From: Chryseobacterium phosphatilyticum
Lineage (GTDB): Bacteria > Bacteroidota > Bacteroidia > Flavobacteriales > Weeksellaceae
Length of the DNA: 64,000 bases
Assembly (NCBI RefSeq): GCF_002899825.2
Contig: NZ_PPED02000002.1
Location: forward strand, 124,001 to 188,000
Direction of reading: 5' to 3'
Shown here: piece after piece, positions 8,446-17,316 of the stretch
How positions within the stretch are numbered: position 1 is the first letter of the stretch
Layout of the letters: every line of letters begins with the position of its first letter
Program-made: the position numbers and the translations under genes
The notes under the pieces: model-generated
Databases searched by the model: none
What the model saw: only the letters and a program-made list of their open reading frames with translations
What the model was told of the DNA's origin: nothing

Positions 8446-8454
8446 TTCAGGCAT

Positions 8455-8480
8455 AAAAAAAGCATCTTTTTCAGATGCTT
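8455..8480 (-). terminator. terminator of the DUF3276 gene
   Basis: AAGCATCT (8460-8467) pairs with AGATGCTT (8473-8480). Read on the minus strand, the hairpin is followed by a T-run (complement of A at 8455-8460). Confidence 0.75.
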
Positions 8481-8501
8481 GTGTTTTTAGATATTCTTTT
8501 T

Positions 8502-8837
8502 TTAAACTTCGTCGTCAGAATCAATTGTGAAAGATTTGCTTTTGAAGTCTTTGTCATGTTTTTCTGAAATTACATCCTCACCCTTTTCATTAATGATGAA
8601 ATCTGTGGACTCATTAAACATCTCCTGGAAACTTTTAAAATCCTCCTTATAAAGGTAAATTTTATGCTTCTCGAATGTGGCTTCCCCATTCTCCCCGAAA
8701 TTCTTTTTACTTTCGGTAATCGTAAGATAATAATCTCCTGCTTTCGTCTCGCGCACATCAAAGAAATAAGTTCTTCTCCCTGCTTTTAACACCTTCGTGA
8801 AAATCTCATTTTCATGGCGTTCCTTGTATTCACTCAT
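8502..8837 (-). CDS. DUF3276 family (PUR-alpha-like) protein
   Basis: A 111-residue cytoplasmic protein matching the Bacteroidota DUF3276 family, which has the PUR fold and is thought to bind single-stranded nucleic acid. Visible features are EIFTKVLKAGRRTYFFDVRETKAGDYYLTITESKK, an alternating beta-sheet pattern; the helical segment IYLYKEDFKSFQEMFNESTDFI; and an acidic, disordered tail ending DSDDEV. It has its own promoter and terminator. The nucleic-acid-binding role rests on the family fold, not on a motif seen here. Confidence 0.85.
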   Translation of the reverse strand: MSEYKERHENEIFTKVLKAGRRTYFFDVRETKAGDYYLTITESKKNFGENGEATFEKHKIYLYKEDFKSFQEMFNESTDFIINEKGEDVISEKHDKDFKSKSFTIDSDDEV

Positions 8838-8866
8838 TGTTAGATATTTTTTAATCTTGTTAAGAA

Positions 8867-8896
8867 CAAATATAAAAGAATTCTTTTAATCACAAA
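8867..8896 (-). promoter_or_regulatory. promoter of the DUF3276 gene: TTTG-N18-TATATTTG
   Basis: On the minus strand TTTG (8896-8893) is followed after 18 nt by TATATTTG (8874-8867), 30 nt before the ATG at 8837. This is a close match to the Bacteroidota promoter consensus. Confidence 0.7.
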
Positions 8897-8936
8897 ATTT
8901 TTTTTATGATTTATTTAACAATTGGGAACGAAATGG

Positions 8937-10598
8937 CTAAGCAGTTACAGAATTGGCAATTTCTGTGAGGTTGATGATTTGATCGGCTTTTTGAGCGCTA
9001 GACTCTCTGTGCGTGATAATTATGGACGTAGCATTACTGATTTTCCGGTCTATATTTTCGAGAATATTCTGTTCGGTCTCCGTGTCTAAAGCAGACAACG
9101 AATCATCAAAAATTATGATATTTGGGTCTTTAATCAGGGCTCTTGCGATGCAAATTCTTTGCTTCTGACCTCCCGAAAGCATTACACCGCGTTCACCAAC
9201 CAGTGTTTTATATTGCTCTTTAAACTCAACAATATTTTTGTGAACATCTGCAATTCGAGCATACTCTACCACCTTTTCATGAGAAGGATGATCAATGGCA
9301 AATCCGATATTATTTTCGATAGAATCAGAGAATAAATAGCTCTCCTGCGGAATGTACCCTATAAAGTTTCTATAGTTGTGCAGATTATGCTCTTTCAGAT
9401 TTTTACCATCAATTAAGATTTCTCCTTCAGTAGGATCTATTAATCTGCATAAAAGGAGGGCTATAGTAGATTTACCGCTTCCGGTTTTCCCCATAATAGC
9501 CAATGATTCTCCGGCTTTGATTTTAAAACTTAAATTCTCAAGTGCCTGAATTCCGGTATTTGGGTATACATAAGAAACATTTTTGAATTCAATTTCTCCG
9601 AGAATAGGGTAATTTTCAAAGTTAGTATTGACAATTTCCGACTTTTTGTCCATGAATTCATTGATTCTTTGCATAGATGCTTCAGCTCGTTGATTCACTG
9701 AAGTGACCCAGCCTACCATTGAAAATGGAAAGATGAGAGTATTGATATACATAAAAAAATCTGCAATTTTACCAATACTTAATTCTCCAGCAATATATTT
9801 CGCTCCACCGATCCAGATGATTGCCACATTTAATAATCCGATTACAAATAAAATAATTGTAAAGAAATACGCTTCTGTTTTTGCCAGATCCAAAGCTTTG
9901 TTCTGATAATCGGTTACTTTAACTCCGTAATTTTTTTCAATATACTTTTCTCTTGCGAAAAACTTAACTACCCGTATTCCTGAAAAACTATCCTGTACAA
10001 AAGTAGAAATGGCAGATTGGCTTTTCTGCATGACTTTCGACTTCTTATTAATAATTGAACTTACCTTATAAATAGCATAAGATAGAATAGGAAGAGGAAG
10101 TAAGGTCCATAATGTCATGGACGCATCTGTTTTTACCATATAAATGGCGGTGATCAGAACAAGAACAATGAGGTTGGCTACATACATAATTCCTGGCCCC
10201 AGATACATTCTTACTGCAACAACATCTTCGCTTAACCTGTTCATCAGGTCTCCAATTGTTGTTTGCTTATAATCCGTTAAAGATAAATCCTGATAATGTC
10301 TGTAGATTTTATTTTTAAGATCGTATTCAATTCCTCTGGAAGCCACAATAATGGTTTGTCTCATCATAAAAGTAAAGAATCCCGTTAAAAGTGAGCAGCC
10401 CACAATAATTCCTACATAAATCAAAACCTGCTTATTAAACCCCAGGTTTCCACCTTTTGTAAGTTCATCCACAGATTTTCCTACAAATTGTACTTTATAT
10501 ATATTAAAAAAATTACTGGCAATAATAAATAATGCCCCCCAGAACAAGAGCATCCTATGCTTCCAAAAATAAGGGTTTAAGGTTTTTAGCGCTTTCAT
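8937..10598 (-). CDS. ABC transporter, fused permease and ATP-binding protein
   Basis: A 553-residue half-transporter of the MsbA/MdlB exporter type that works as a dimer in the inner membrane. Residues 1-300 hold six membrane helices with the loop GDLMNRLSEDV between them. The nucleotide-binding domain (about 330-545) has Walker A GKTGSGKST, Q-loop YIPQESYLF, signature LSGGQKQR, Walker B IIIFDDSLSALD and the switch His in IIITHRES. All catalytic residues are present, so it should be active. The substrate (lipid, drug or peptide) cannot be told from the sequence. Confidence 0.92.
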   Translation of the reverse strand: MKALKTLNPYFWKHRMLLFWGALFIIASNFFNIYKVQFVGKSVDELTKGGNLGFNKQVLIYVGIIVGCSLLTGFFTFMMRQTIIVASRGIEYDLKNKIYRHYQDLSLTDYKQTTIGDLMNRLSEDVVAVRMYLGPGIMYVANLIVLVLITAIYMVKTDASMTLWTLLPLPILSYAIYKVSSIINKKSKVMQKSQSAISTFVQDSFSGIRVVKFFAREKYIEKNYGVKVTDYQNKALDLAKTEAYFFTIILFVIGLLNVAIIWIGGAKYIAGELSIGKIADFFMYINTLIFPFSMVGWVTSVNQRAEASMQRINEFMDKKSEIVNTNFENYPILGEIEFKNVSYVYPNTGIQALENLSFKIKAGESLAIMGKTGSGKSTIALLLCRLIDPTEGEILIDGKNLKEHNLHNYRNFIGYIPQESYLFSDSIENNIGFAIDHPSHEKVVEYARIADVHKNIVEFKEQYKTLVGERGVMLSGGQKQRICIARALIKDPNIIIFDDSLSALDTETEQNILENIDRKISNATSIIITHRESSAQKADQIINLTEIANSVTA

Positions 10599-10607
10599 AT
10601 AGTTTTA

Positions 10608-10667
10608 CAAAATTACGAAAATGTCATCATATTACGAATTTCATCAATTTTAAATTTTGTATCTTTG
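10608..10667. promoter_or_regulatory. divergent promoter region between the ABC gene and nusB
   Basis: On the minus strand TAATTTTG (10615-10608) stands 10 nt before the ABC transporter ATG. On the plus strand TATCTTTG (10660-10667) stands 21 nt before the nusB ATG. Both fit the -7 consensus TAnnTTTG; clear -33 boxes were not found. Confidence 0.55.
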
Positions 10668-10688
10668 CACCCATAAAAAGCTCTTTGA

Positions 10689-11594
10689 ATGTTAGGAAGA
10701 CGACAAATCCGTGAAAAAGTAGTACAAACAGTGTATTCTTACTATCAGAATCCTGTAAAGTTTGATGTTTTAGAGAAAAACATGTTCTCTGGTATAGAGA
10801 AAATCTATTATCTATACATCTACCAGCTTAATTTTCTGGTAGGCCTGAAAGATCTGGCGGAACATCAGATTGAAATCGGGAAAAATAAATACCTTAAGAC
10901 CGATGCTGATATTAATCCTAACCAAAAATTCATCAATAATCAGGTATTGCTTAAGCTGGAAGAAAATCCGGAGCGATTGTTCTTTACAGGTCAACATAAG
11001 CAGTTGAAATGGGATATGCATGATGATTTATTGGTAAAAACTTTCCAGAGAATCACTGCAGGAAAAAGGTATCAGGATTTCATGAAAGAAGAAGGGTATT
11101 CTTTTGAAGAAGATCAGAAATTTATTGGGAAATTATTTTTAAGATATATTGCCGAGAATGAAGATTTTCATGACTATCTGGGAGATAAAGAACTTTCATG
11201 GTATGATGATATCCATATTGCCAATTCGATGGTTCAAAAAACGATCGGTTTCCTGAGAGAAGACGAAGAAAGCAGAACTTTAATCAAAATGATTAAAGAT
11301 GAAGAAGATAAAACGTTTGCATTAAAGTTGTTAAGAGATACCCTGAACAACTGGGAAAACAATGAGAAAAAATTAGAAGTAAGACTAGAAAACTGGGATC
11401 TGGAAAGAGTTTCTCTCATGGATAAAGTTATTTTGTCTACTGCTATTGCAGAACTTGATAATTTTGCGTTTACCCCTTCAAGAGTTATTATTAATGAATA
11501 TATTGAAATTGCAAAAGTATTTGCTACAGACCGTTCCAATATCTTTGTTAATGGTATTTTAGATAAATATTGTAAAGATCAAAATAGAATATAA
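10689..11594 (+). CDS. nusB: transcription antitermination factor NusB
   Basis: RNA-binding NusB, part of the complex that keeps RNA polymerase transcribing rRNA operons. The N-terminus MLGRRQIREKVVQTVYSYY is the NusB start with its Arg-rich RNA-binding helix. The C-terminal half (about residues 205-295) has the canonical helices, with RVSLMDKVILSTAIAEL and RVIINEYIEIAKVFATDRSNIFVNGILDKY. At 301 residues it is about twice as long as the E. coli protein; the extra central insertion is normal in Bacteroidota. It is followed one base later by the DUF1573 gene and then yajC, probably one operon. Confidence 0.93.
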   Translation: MLGRRQIREKVVQTVYSYYQNPVKFDVLEKNMFSGIEKIYYLYIYQLNFLVGLKDLAEHQIEIGKNKYLKTDADINPNQKFINNQVLLKLEENPERLFFTGQHKQLKWDMHDDLLVKTFQRITAGKRYQDFMKEEGYSFEEDQKFIGKLFLRYIAENEDFHDYLGDKELSWYDDIHIANSMVQKTIGFLREDEESRTLIKMIKDEEDKTFALKLLRDTLNNWENNEKKLEVRLENWDLERVSLMDKVILSTAIAELDNFAFTPSRVIINEYIEIAKVFATDRSNIFVNGILDKYCKDQNRI

Positions 11595-11595
11595 A

Positions 11596-12102
11596 ATGAA
11601 AAAGACGTTATCAATTATCGCCTTATCTATCATAGGCTTGGGTTTAGTTTCATGTAAAAAAGAAAATAAAGAAACTCAAAGCACAGAAACTGTTACTACT
11701 GATTCTACAGCAGTCGCTACTCCGGTAGTAACTGATTCAGCTGCAACTCCTGCAGGTGAAACTGCAGCAGCTCCTGTTTCTAAAGAGCCTTCTACTTCTA
11801 TTGCTTTATCTGAAAGCAACTTCGATTTTGGGAAAATCAAAAAAGGAGACAAAGTAGAGCATGTATATGAAATTACTAACACAGGAAAGAACCCATTGGT
11901 AATTTCTGAAGTAAAACCAGGTTGTGGATGTACTGCTCCTGACTTTACAAAAGAGCCAATTATGCCTGGTAAAAAAGGAAAAATTACATTACACTTTGAC
12001 TCCAGCAACTTTGACGGAAACGTTCAGAAATATGCAGATGTTTTTGCTAATGTAGACAAAGCTCCTATCAAATTAACGTTCACAGCGAACATTCAACCAT
12101 AA
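11596..12102 (+). CDS. DUF1573 domain lipoprotein
   Basis: A 168-residue secreted lipoprotein. The signal SIIALSIIGLGLVSC gives a lipobox Cys near residue 21. A Thr/Ala-rich linker follows to about residue 75, then a DUF1573 domain (Ig-like, ASPM/SPD-2/Hydin type) with SNFDFGKIKKGDKVEHVYEI, NTGKNPLVISEVKPGCGCTAP and PGKKGKITLHFDS. The GCGC motif is conserved in the family. The function is unknown. It starts one base after the nusB stop and ends nine bases before yajC. Confidence 0.88.
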   Translation: MKKTLSIIALSIIGLGLVSCKKENKETQSTETVTTDSTAVATPVVTDSAATPAGETAAAPVSKEPSTSIALSESNFDFGKIKKGDKVEHVYEITNTGKNPLVISEVKPGCGCTAPDFTKEPIMPGKKGKITLHFDSSNFDGNVQKYADVFANVDKAPIKLTFTANIQP

Positions 12103-12111
12103 TTTTAGAAT

Positions 12112-12474
12112 ATGTTGACATTATTTTTACAGGCACAACCAGGAGGATCTTCACCAATGATGTTGATCATGATGGGGGTAATGTTCGTAGGATTTTATTT
12201 CCTGATGATCAGACCTCAGATGAAAAAACAAAAGCAGGAAAAAAACTTTCAGGAAACCCTTAAAGTGGGAACCAGAGTAGTACTTACATCCGGTCTTCAC
12301 GGAAGAATTGCTCAGATTCAGGATGATGGTTTGGTGATTGAAACATTATCAGGAAAACTGAAATTTGAGAAAGCAGCTGTTTCCAGAGAAATGACAGAAG
12401 CTCGTTTCGGAGATAAAGCAAAAACTGCTGATAAAGCAGATAAAAAAGAAATAGAAACTGAAGAAAAGAAATAA
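12112..12474 (+). CDS. yajC: preprotein translocase subunit YajC
   Basis: Single-pass membrane protein that associates with SecDF in the Sec translocon. One membrane helix (about residues 15-34, MMLIMMGVMFVGFYFLMIRPQ) ends in the family motif FYFLMIRPQMKKQKQ. A small domain GTRVVLTSGLHGRIAQIQDDGLVIET follows, then a Lys/Glu/Ala-rich tail. It is the last gene of the nusB-DUF1573-yajC run, before a strong GC-rich hairpin. Confidence 0.94.
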   Translation: MLTLFLQAQPGGSSPMMLIMMGVMFVGFYFLMIRPQMKKQKQEKNFQETLKVGTRVVLTSGLHGRIAQIQDDGLVIETLSGKLKFEKAAVSREMTEARFGDKAKTADKADKKEIETEEKK

Positions 12475-12491
12475 TTCAGTTCGAAAATATT

Positions 12492-12534
12492 AAGTTGCGG
12501 CGGGTGAACGAAGTTCACCCGCCGCAACTTTTTT
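12492..12534 (+). terminator. GC-rich 18-bp hairpin terminator after yajC
   Basis: An 18-bp perfect stem (12492-12509 with 12513-12530) closes a 3-nt GAA loop and is followed by T6. The stem core GCGGCGGGTGAAC is far more GC-rich than the surroundings. It is an intrinsic terminator by form, but may belong to a dispersed repeat family. Confidence 0.85.
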
Positions 12535-12794
12535 GTATCTTCTTTTTTTAAAAGCATTAAAAAATGTGAAAAACCCCCAAATGCAATCCGTTTAAAAATT
12601 TTTATTGTTTGAGTAGGGGGGGAATCCTGAAACGGATCATATTCATTCTAGCCATATGAATTTTGGAAATCTTAGGAGTACATTTGAATTTTTACTCTAT
12701 CACTTCAGTCTTAAACTTTTGTATACTTTTCTTTCGGGGTAAAAGTATGATGATCTCTGAAAATATTCAGATAATGAGTGTTTAATAAAACAAT

Positions 12795-12802
12795 TATCTT
12801 TG
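12795..12802 (+). promoter_or_regulatory. -7 box TATCTTTG just before the SDR start codon
   Basis: A perfect TAnnTTTG box ends only 4 nt before the ATG at 12807, so transcription would begin at or within a base or two of the start codon. No good -33 box is present. Confidence 0.45.
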
Positions 12803-12806
12803 CTCC

Positions 12807-13541
12807 ATGAATCAAAGCACAATCAAAACCGTTCTCATTCTCGGTGCCAATTCCGATGTTGCCAAACAATGTATCAAACAATATCTGGCAAAAGGGTTTT
12901 CCGTAATAGCTGCCTCCAGGAATATGACATCATTGGAAGACTTTATTGATACAAGTAATCTGGATCGGAATAGAATAAATGTTTTATATTTTGATGCTGC
13001 GAACTTTGATTCTCATCAGAAATTTTATGCAGATCTTCCTGTAAAACCTCACATTGTGGTATATGCTGCGGGGTTTTTGGTGGATAATCAGAAAGCATTG
13101 ACTGATTTTAAGGGAGCTATGCAAATGATGGAGGTTAACTATATGGGTGGGGTTTCTATCCTCAATCATATTGTAATGGATCAAAATAATAAGAACCTGG
13201 AAAGAATAATAGGTCTGTCTTCATTATCCGGAGTGAGAGGAAGAAAAAGTAATTTTGTATATGGAAGTACTAAGGCAGCTTTTACCCAATACCTTGCGGG
13301 GCTGAGACAAGAACTTTCTTCCAGGAAAATAATTGTAAATGCACTGGTTATTGGGTATATCAGAACAAAAATCAATGAAGGTCTGGAGCTAAACGAATCT
13401 TTAATGATGGAACCTGATTATGTTGCAAGGTATGTTGTAAACGCCGGAAATACTTTTACGATCGTTCCTAATTTTAAATGGAAGATTATCTATCACATTC
13501 TAAGACTTTTGCCTGAAGGACTGGTGGCTAAATTGCCATAG
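12807..13541 (+). CDS. short-chain dehydrogenase/reductase family oxidoreductase
   Basis: A 244-residue NAD(P)-dependent SDR enzyme. The Rossmann start TVLILGANSDVAKQC (about residues 8-22) is a variant of the glycine motif. The NAG-like segment VVYAAG, a catalytic Ser in IIGLSSLSGVRG, and the active-site YGSTKAA (Tyr and Lys, about 152-158) are all present. It resembles sugar-nucleotide and decaprenyl-phosphate-ribose ketoreductases more than fatty-acid SDRs, but the substrate is unknown. It stands alone. The start cannot be moved downstream, because the nucleotide-binding strand begins eight residues in. Confidence 0.87.
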   Translation: MNQSTIKTVLILGANSDVAKQCIKQYLAKGFSVIAASRNMTSLEDFIDTSNLDRNRINVLYFDAANFDSHQKFYADLPVKPHIVVYAAGFLVDNQKALTDFKGAMQMMEVNYMGGVSILNHIVMDQNNKNLERIIGLSSLSGVRGRKSNFVYGSTKAAFTQYLAGLRQELSSRKIIVNALVIGYIRTKINEGLELNESLMMEPDYVARYVVNAGNTFTIVPNFKWKIIYHILRLLPEGLVAKLP

Positions 13542-13896
13542 CTTTTTACTTAAGTTATAGAAATCTGTAAAAAATATTTTCGTTTAGGGTATTTAATTGT
13601 TTATTTTCATACATGTTTGTTATACTTGAAGTAGAGTTCGGTATCTTTTTTGTAATAATGAGAACCGAAATTATTTCTTCATATAAGAAATGGTTCTGAA
13701 TGATCATTGAGTACAGCTGAACCCTTCTGTTCAGTAATCAATTTATTTTCATATTTAAAACATTTACTTTACTTCCACATAGGTAAGGTATCGTTTCTTT
13801 TGTCTGTAGATGTATTTTCGCTCAATTTCATAGAGAACCTTACTATTTGGGAAATCAATTAGTATTCAATATAAAACACATAAATAGTACTACATA
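13542..13896. other. 355-bp intergenic region upstream of the MscS gene
   Basis: AT-rich sequence with no open frame of note on either strand. No convincing promoter box, RNA gene or repeat was recognised. Confidence 0.5.
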
Positions 13897-14742
13897 ATGG
13901 ACAATCTGGAATTGAACAACATTCAACAACATTGGGATGCCTTAATCTCTTCAGCAATCGCATGGGCACCAAGAATTTTTACGGCAGTCATCTCAGCGAT
14001 ATTGATTTACCTGGTGGGTTCGTGGATCATTAGAATGATCAAGAAGCTTGTTGAAAAAGCTTTTAAAAAGCGTAATATGGAGGCTTCTTTACAGCTTTTC
14101 CTTTTAAATATTATTAACTGGGGTCTTAATATTCTTCTTTTTATTGTGGTAGTCACTCAGTTAGGAGTACAAACCTCTGCATTTGTAGCGATGATTGGTG
14201 CTGCCGGTTTGGCGGTAGGTTTGGCTTTACAGGGTTCACTGACGAATTTTGCAGGAGGTATATTGATTCTGCTATTAAAGCCTTTTAAAATTGGCGACTT
14301 TATTTCTACCAATTCCGGTGTTTCAGGAACGGTACAGGCGATCGATATTTTTCATACAAAGTTGATTACCCCACAAAATCATTTAATTGTGATTCCGAAT
14401 GGAGTGGTTTCCAATAATAGCATTACCAATTTCACTCAATTGGGTACAAGAAGAACGGCGATTGATATTGGTGTTGCTTACGATGCGGATCTTAGATATA
14501 CAAAAGACATTTTGATGAATATCATAAGAAATAATCAATATGCCCTGGCTACACCTGCTCCACAGGTTGTGGTGACTGAGCTTGGAGATAGTGCCGTCAA
14601 CTTATCAATAAGAGTAACTTCTTCCACTGAGAATTTCTGGGCTATGAATGAAGAGCTGATCATCAGCTGTAAAGAAGCTCTTGATAAAGCAGGAATCGGA
14701 ATTCCTTTTCCACAAAGAGATGTGTATGTTTACAATAAATAA
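13897..14742 (+). CDS. mscS: small-conductance mechanosensitive channel (MscS family)
   Basis: A 281-residue inner-membrane channel that opens under membrane tension to release solutes during osmotic down-shock. There are three N-terminal membrane helices, the third being the pore helix VAMIGAAGLAVGLALQGSLTNFAGGILILLLKPFKIGD (about residues 100-137), with the Gly/Ala packing pattern of MscS. The beta domain (about 135-185, with VIPNGVVSNNSITN) and the alpha/beta cytoplasmic vestibule follow, ending with IGIPFPQRDVYVYNK. The length matches E. coli MscS. It is a single gene with its own terminator. Confidence 0.94.
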   Translation: MDNLELNNIQQHWDALISSAIAWAPRIFTAVISAILIYLVGSWIIRMIKKLVEKAFKKRNMEASLQLFLLNIINWGLNILLFIVVVTQLGVQTSAFVAMIGAAGLAVGLALQGSLTNFAGGILILLLKPFKIGDFISTNSGVSGTVQAIDIFHTKLITPQNHLIVIPNGVVSNNSITNFTQLGTRRTAIDIGVAYDADLRYTKDILMNIIRNNQYALATPAPQVVVTELGDSAVNLSIRVTSSTENFWAMNEELIISCKEALDKAGIGIPFPQRDVYVYNK

Positions 14743-14754
14743 CGTCACATAAAG

Positions 14755-14781
14755 ATCCTGTAATTTATACAGGATTTTTTT
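14755..14781 (+). terminator. terminator after mscS
   Basis: ATCCTGTA (14755-14762) pairs with TACAGGAT (14768-14775), followed by T7. Confidence 0.8.
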
Positions 14782-14795
14782 ATTAATCCAAAATG

Positions 14796-15332
14796 TTAAT
14801 TCTGTTGAATAACCACTTTTGGGAATTCAAGTTTGAATAATAAGTCGTTATAATTTTCCAACAATAAAGGATGATTTCCTCCGTAGGAAATTTTCAGATT
14901 TCCTTTAGTATTTTCAAGTGAAAAATAGTTGCCGGAATGTGAAATTTCTTTATCCAAAAATTGAGATTTCATTAAACGCTCCATATAATTCATTAAAGCC
15001 ATTTTTTGAAATTGAGACAATGTAATATTTTTGTTGAACTTTTCAATTTGTGTTAAACCGAACTGATCTCTGGCCTCACAATTTACTTCATATTTTATGT
15101 ACGTTAGCTTAAATTTTTTCTCTAAACGATAAATTTTTATCAATTCTTCATGGCCACCCCATTCTCCACAATCAGCGAAGCTTGATTTTATAAATAAAGT
15201 ATCAGTACTGTAATCGGGTATCATATTATCGAAGGAATATTGAGTTGGCCTTACATTTGATTTTTCACGAGTTGTAGTATCGGAACAGCTTGTCAATAAA
15301 ATTAAAATAAACAAGATGGATAAATTCCTCAT
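14796..15332 (-). CDS. hypothetical lipoprotein
   Basis: A 178-residue protein with a clear lipoprotein signal (MRNLSILFILILLTSCSD, Cys at residue 16). The mature part is about 160 residues, with SSFADCGEWGGHEELIKIYR near residue 50, a second Cys in YEVNCEARDQFG, and LKISYGGNHPLLLENYNDLLFKLEFPK near the C-terminus. I do not recognise the family. It lies 32 nt downstream of the ligD stop on the same strand and could be co-transcribed with ku-ligD, but its secretion signal argues against a role in DNA repair. Confidence 0.7.
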   Translation of the reverse strand: MRNLSILFILILLTSCSDTTTREKSNVRPTQYSFDNMIPDYSTDTLFIKSSFADCGEWGGHEELIKIYRLEKKFKLTYIKYEVNCEARDQFGLTQIEKFNKNITLSQFQKMALMNYMERLMKSQFLDKEISHSGNYFSLENTKGNLKISYGGNHPLLLENYNDLLFKLEFPKVVIQQN

Positions 15333-15364
15333 AATTTTTTATTTGTTCATAAAAGTCTTGAAAA

Positions 15365-17245
15365 TTAATCAATATTTTGCAATAATTCCAGTGCTTTCAT
15401 CATATCAATTCCCTTACCCAGCACAGGTTTGAACAAATCGCCTTTTTCTTTTATCCGCTCCAAAGAATTATGGATGTTAAAATCAGTAGGTTTCAGTCCG
15501 GGAACCAGTTCATCCCAAGCCAAAGGCATCGAAACAGAAGCTCCTTGTTTGGGTCTTAGACTATATGCGCTTGCCAGAGTTTGTCCCGTTCTGTTTTGCA
15601 AGTAGTCAAGATAAATTTTTTTATTATCCCTTTTTTGTAGACTTCTTTCCAAAGTTGTAAGCTTGGGAAGTTTCTCATTGACCTGTTTCATCAGAATATG
15701 GGCAAAATCTTTTACCTGGTCAAAATCATATTTGCCGCCCATGGGAATATAAATATGAATTCCTGTACTACCGGAAGTCTTGCAATACCCTTTTATTTTG
15801 ATTGAGTTTAGTACTTCATTGACCTGAAGAGCTGTTTCAATAACATCGTCAAATGTATTTTTCTTCGAGGGATCAAGATCTAAAACCAGATAATCAGGAT
15901 GTTCCAGATCCGGCAATGAACTGTTCCATGGATTGAGGTCTATGCATCCTAAATTATTCAGATAGGCCAGAGTTGCTTTGTCATTACAATATATATAATC
16001 AATATATTTATCATTGGATTCAGAATACACCTGGGTCGTTTTGATCCAGTCAGGAATATGATCTCCGGCATCTTTCTGATAAAAACCCTGTTCTTCGATC
16101 CCATTAGGAAAACGGTTGAGAGAAAGGGGACGATTTTTTAAATAGGGTAGAATATAGCGGGCCACCGATTGATAATAGTCAATGACATTTCCTTTGGTGA
16201 TGCCATCTTTAGGAAAGTATATTTTATCCTGATTCGTGAGTTTTATAAGGTGCTTATCCAAAGTGACCTGTTTTTCTTTCTCAGAAACCTCAGTTTTTTT
16301 TGTTGATGCTTTTGTTTTCATATCTTTAGATTTTTCGGTGTCTTTATTACGACCGGAACTTTTAATCTCCTGTGGTTCTTTATCATTTCGTAGTGTTATA
16401 AAAACAGGATGTCTGTAGATGCTGTCCCTGGTGATTTCGGAATATTTAATTTCACAAACCAGTTCAGGCTTAAGCCAGGTTACCGGCATATTGGTTTTGG
16501 GAATTGTTTCAAAAGGAGAGGTTTTTATGATGAGCTTTTGAAATTTTTGATAAAGTTCTTCAAGTAAATTATTATTGAAACCCGTTCCGGTATGCCCACA
16601 ATAGATTAAGCTCCCGTCAATATATTTTCCAAGAATTAATGCTCCGAAACTTTTTCTTGAACCTCTGGGTTCTGTGAATCCGCAAATAATGGCTTCATCT
16701 GTATTGGTGAATTTAATTTTAAGCCAATCAGCAGTTCTATAATTTTCTGTATAAAGACTGTCTGCCCTTTTTGCTATCATTCCTTCCAGATTCATTTTTT
16801 TCATTTCTTTAAAAAACTCAATCCCTTTTTCAGGAATATGATCACAATACTTTATAACATTGGTTTCAGTCAATGCCTCTTTTAAAAGCTCTTTTCGTTG
16901 AATTAACGGAAGCTCTTCTGTGGAATGACCATTCAGCCACAGAATATCAAAAACCTGATAAGTAAGGGCCAGATTGGGATTATCTCCAATTTGTTGTAAA
17001 AGTTGAAAATTGGGTTTTCCCTGATGATCGTATGCGACAATTTCACCGTCAAGGATCATATCATGCTTTTGTTGTTCAAAGTCCCGGACAATTTTATCAA
17101 ATTTCGTTAAAAATGAAATTCCGTTCCGCGAATAGAACAAGGGTTCTTTGTGGCTTAAATCTGCAATAGCACGATAACCATCCCATTTGATTTCAAAAAG
17201 CCAGTCTTTATCATCGAAGGCTTTTTCAGAAAGTTTCGCCAACAT
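15365..17245 (-). CDS. ligD: DNA ligase D, ligase and polymerase domains (downstream fragment of frameshifted ligD)
   Basis: ATP-dependent ligase plus primase-like polymerase of bacterial non-homologous end joining. The AMP-accepting Lys is in FEIKWDGYRAIADL, followed by DMILDGEIVAYD, KMNLEGMIAKRADS, and the ligase OB-fold to about residue 290. After a Lys/Ser/Glu-rich linker (290-335) comes the LigD polymerase domain, with the catalytic DLD in YLVLDLDPSKK and GSTGIHIYIPMG. The first Met (17245) is not a natural start: in-frame similarity runs back to the homopolymer at 17349 and then into the nuclease-domain fragment in another frame. The parts look intact apart from that shift. Confidence 0.9.
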   Translation of the reverse strand: MLAKLSEKAFDDKDWLFEIKWDGYRAIADLSHKEPLFYSRNGISFLTKFDKIVRDFEQQKHDMILDGEIVAYDHQGKPNFQLLQQIGDNPNLALTYQVFDILWLNGHSTEELPLIQRKELLKEALTETNVIKYCDHIPEKGIEFFKEMKKMNLEGMIAKRADSLYTENYRTADWLKIKFTNTDEAIICGFTEPRGSRKSFGALILGKYIDGSLIYCGHTGTGFNNNLLEELYQKFQKLIIKTSPFETIPKTNMPVTWLKPELVCEIKYSEITRDSIYRHPVFITLRNDKEPQEIKSSGRNKDTEKSKDMKTKASTKKTEVSEKEKQVTLDKHLIKLTNQDKIYFPKDGITKGNVIDYYQSVARYILPYLKNRPLSLNRFPNGIEEQGFYQKDAGDHIPDWIKTTQVYSESNDKYIDYIYCNDKATLAYLNNLGCIDLNPWNSSLPDLEHPDYLVLDLDPSKKNTFDDVIETALQVNEVLNSIKIKGYCKTSGSTGIHIYIPMGGKYDFDQVKDFAHILMKQVNEKLPKLTTLERSLQKRDNKKIYLDYLQNRTGQTLASAYSLRPKQGASVSMPLAWDELVPGLKPTDFNIHNSLERIKEKGDLFKPVLGKGIDMMKALELLQNID

Positions 17246-17316
17246 GGGTTTGATAAAGTTCTTTAATTTTTTTTCGTTGGCTAAAGAATTAAAGCTCCTG
17301 AAGCTTTTTTCAGAAA

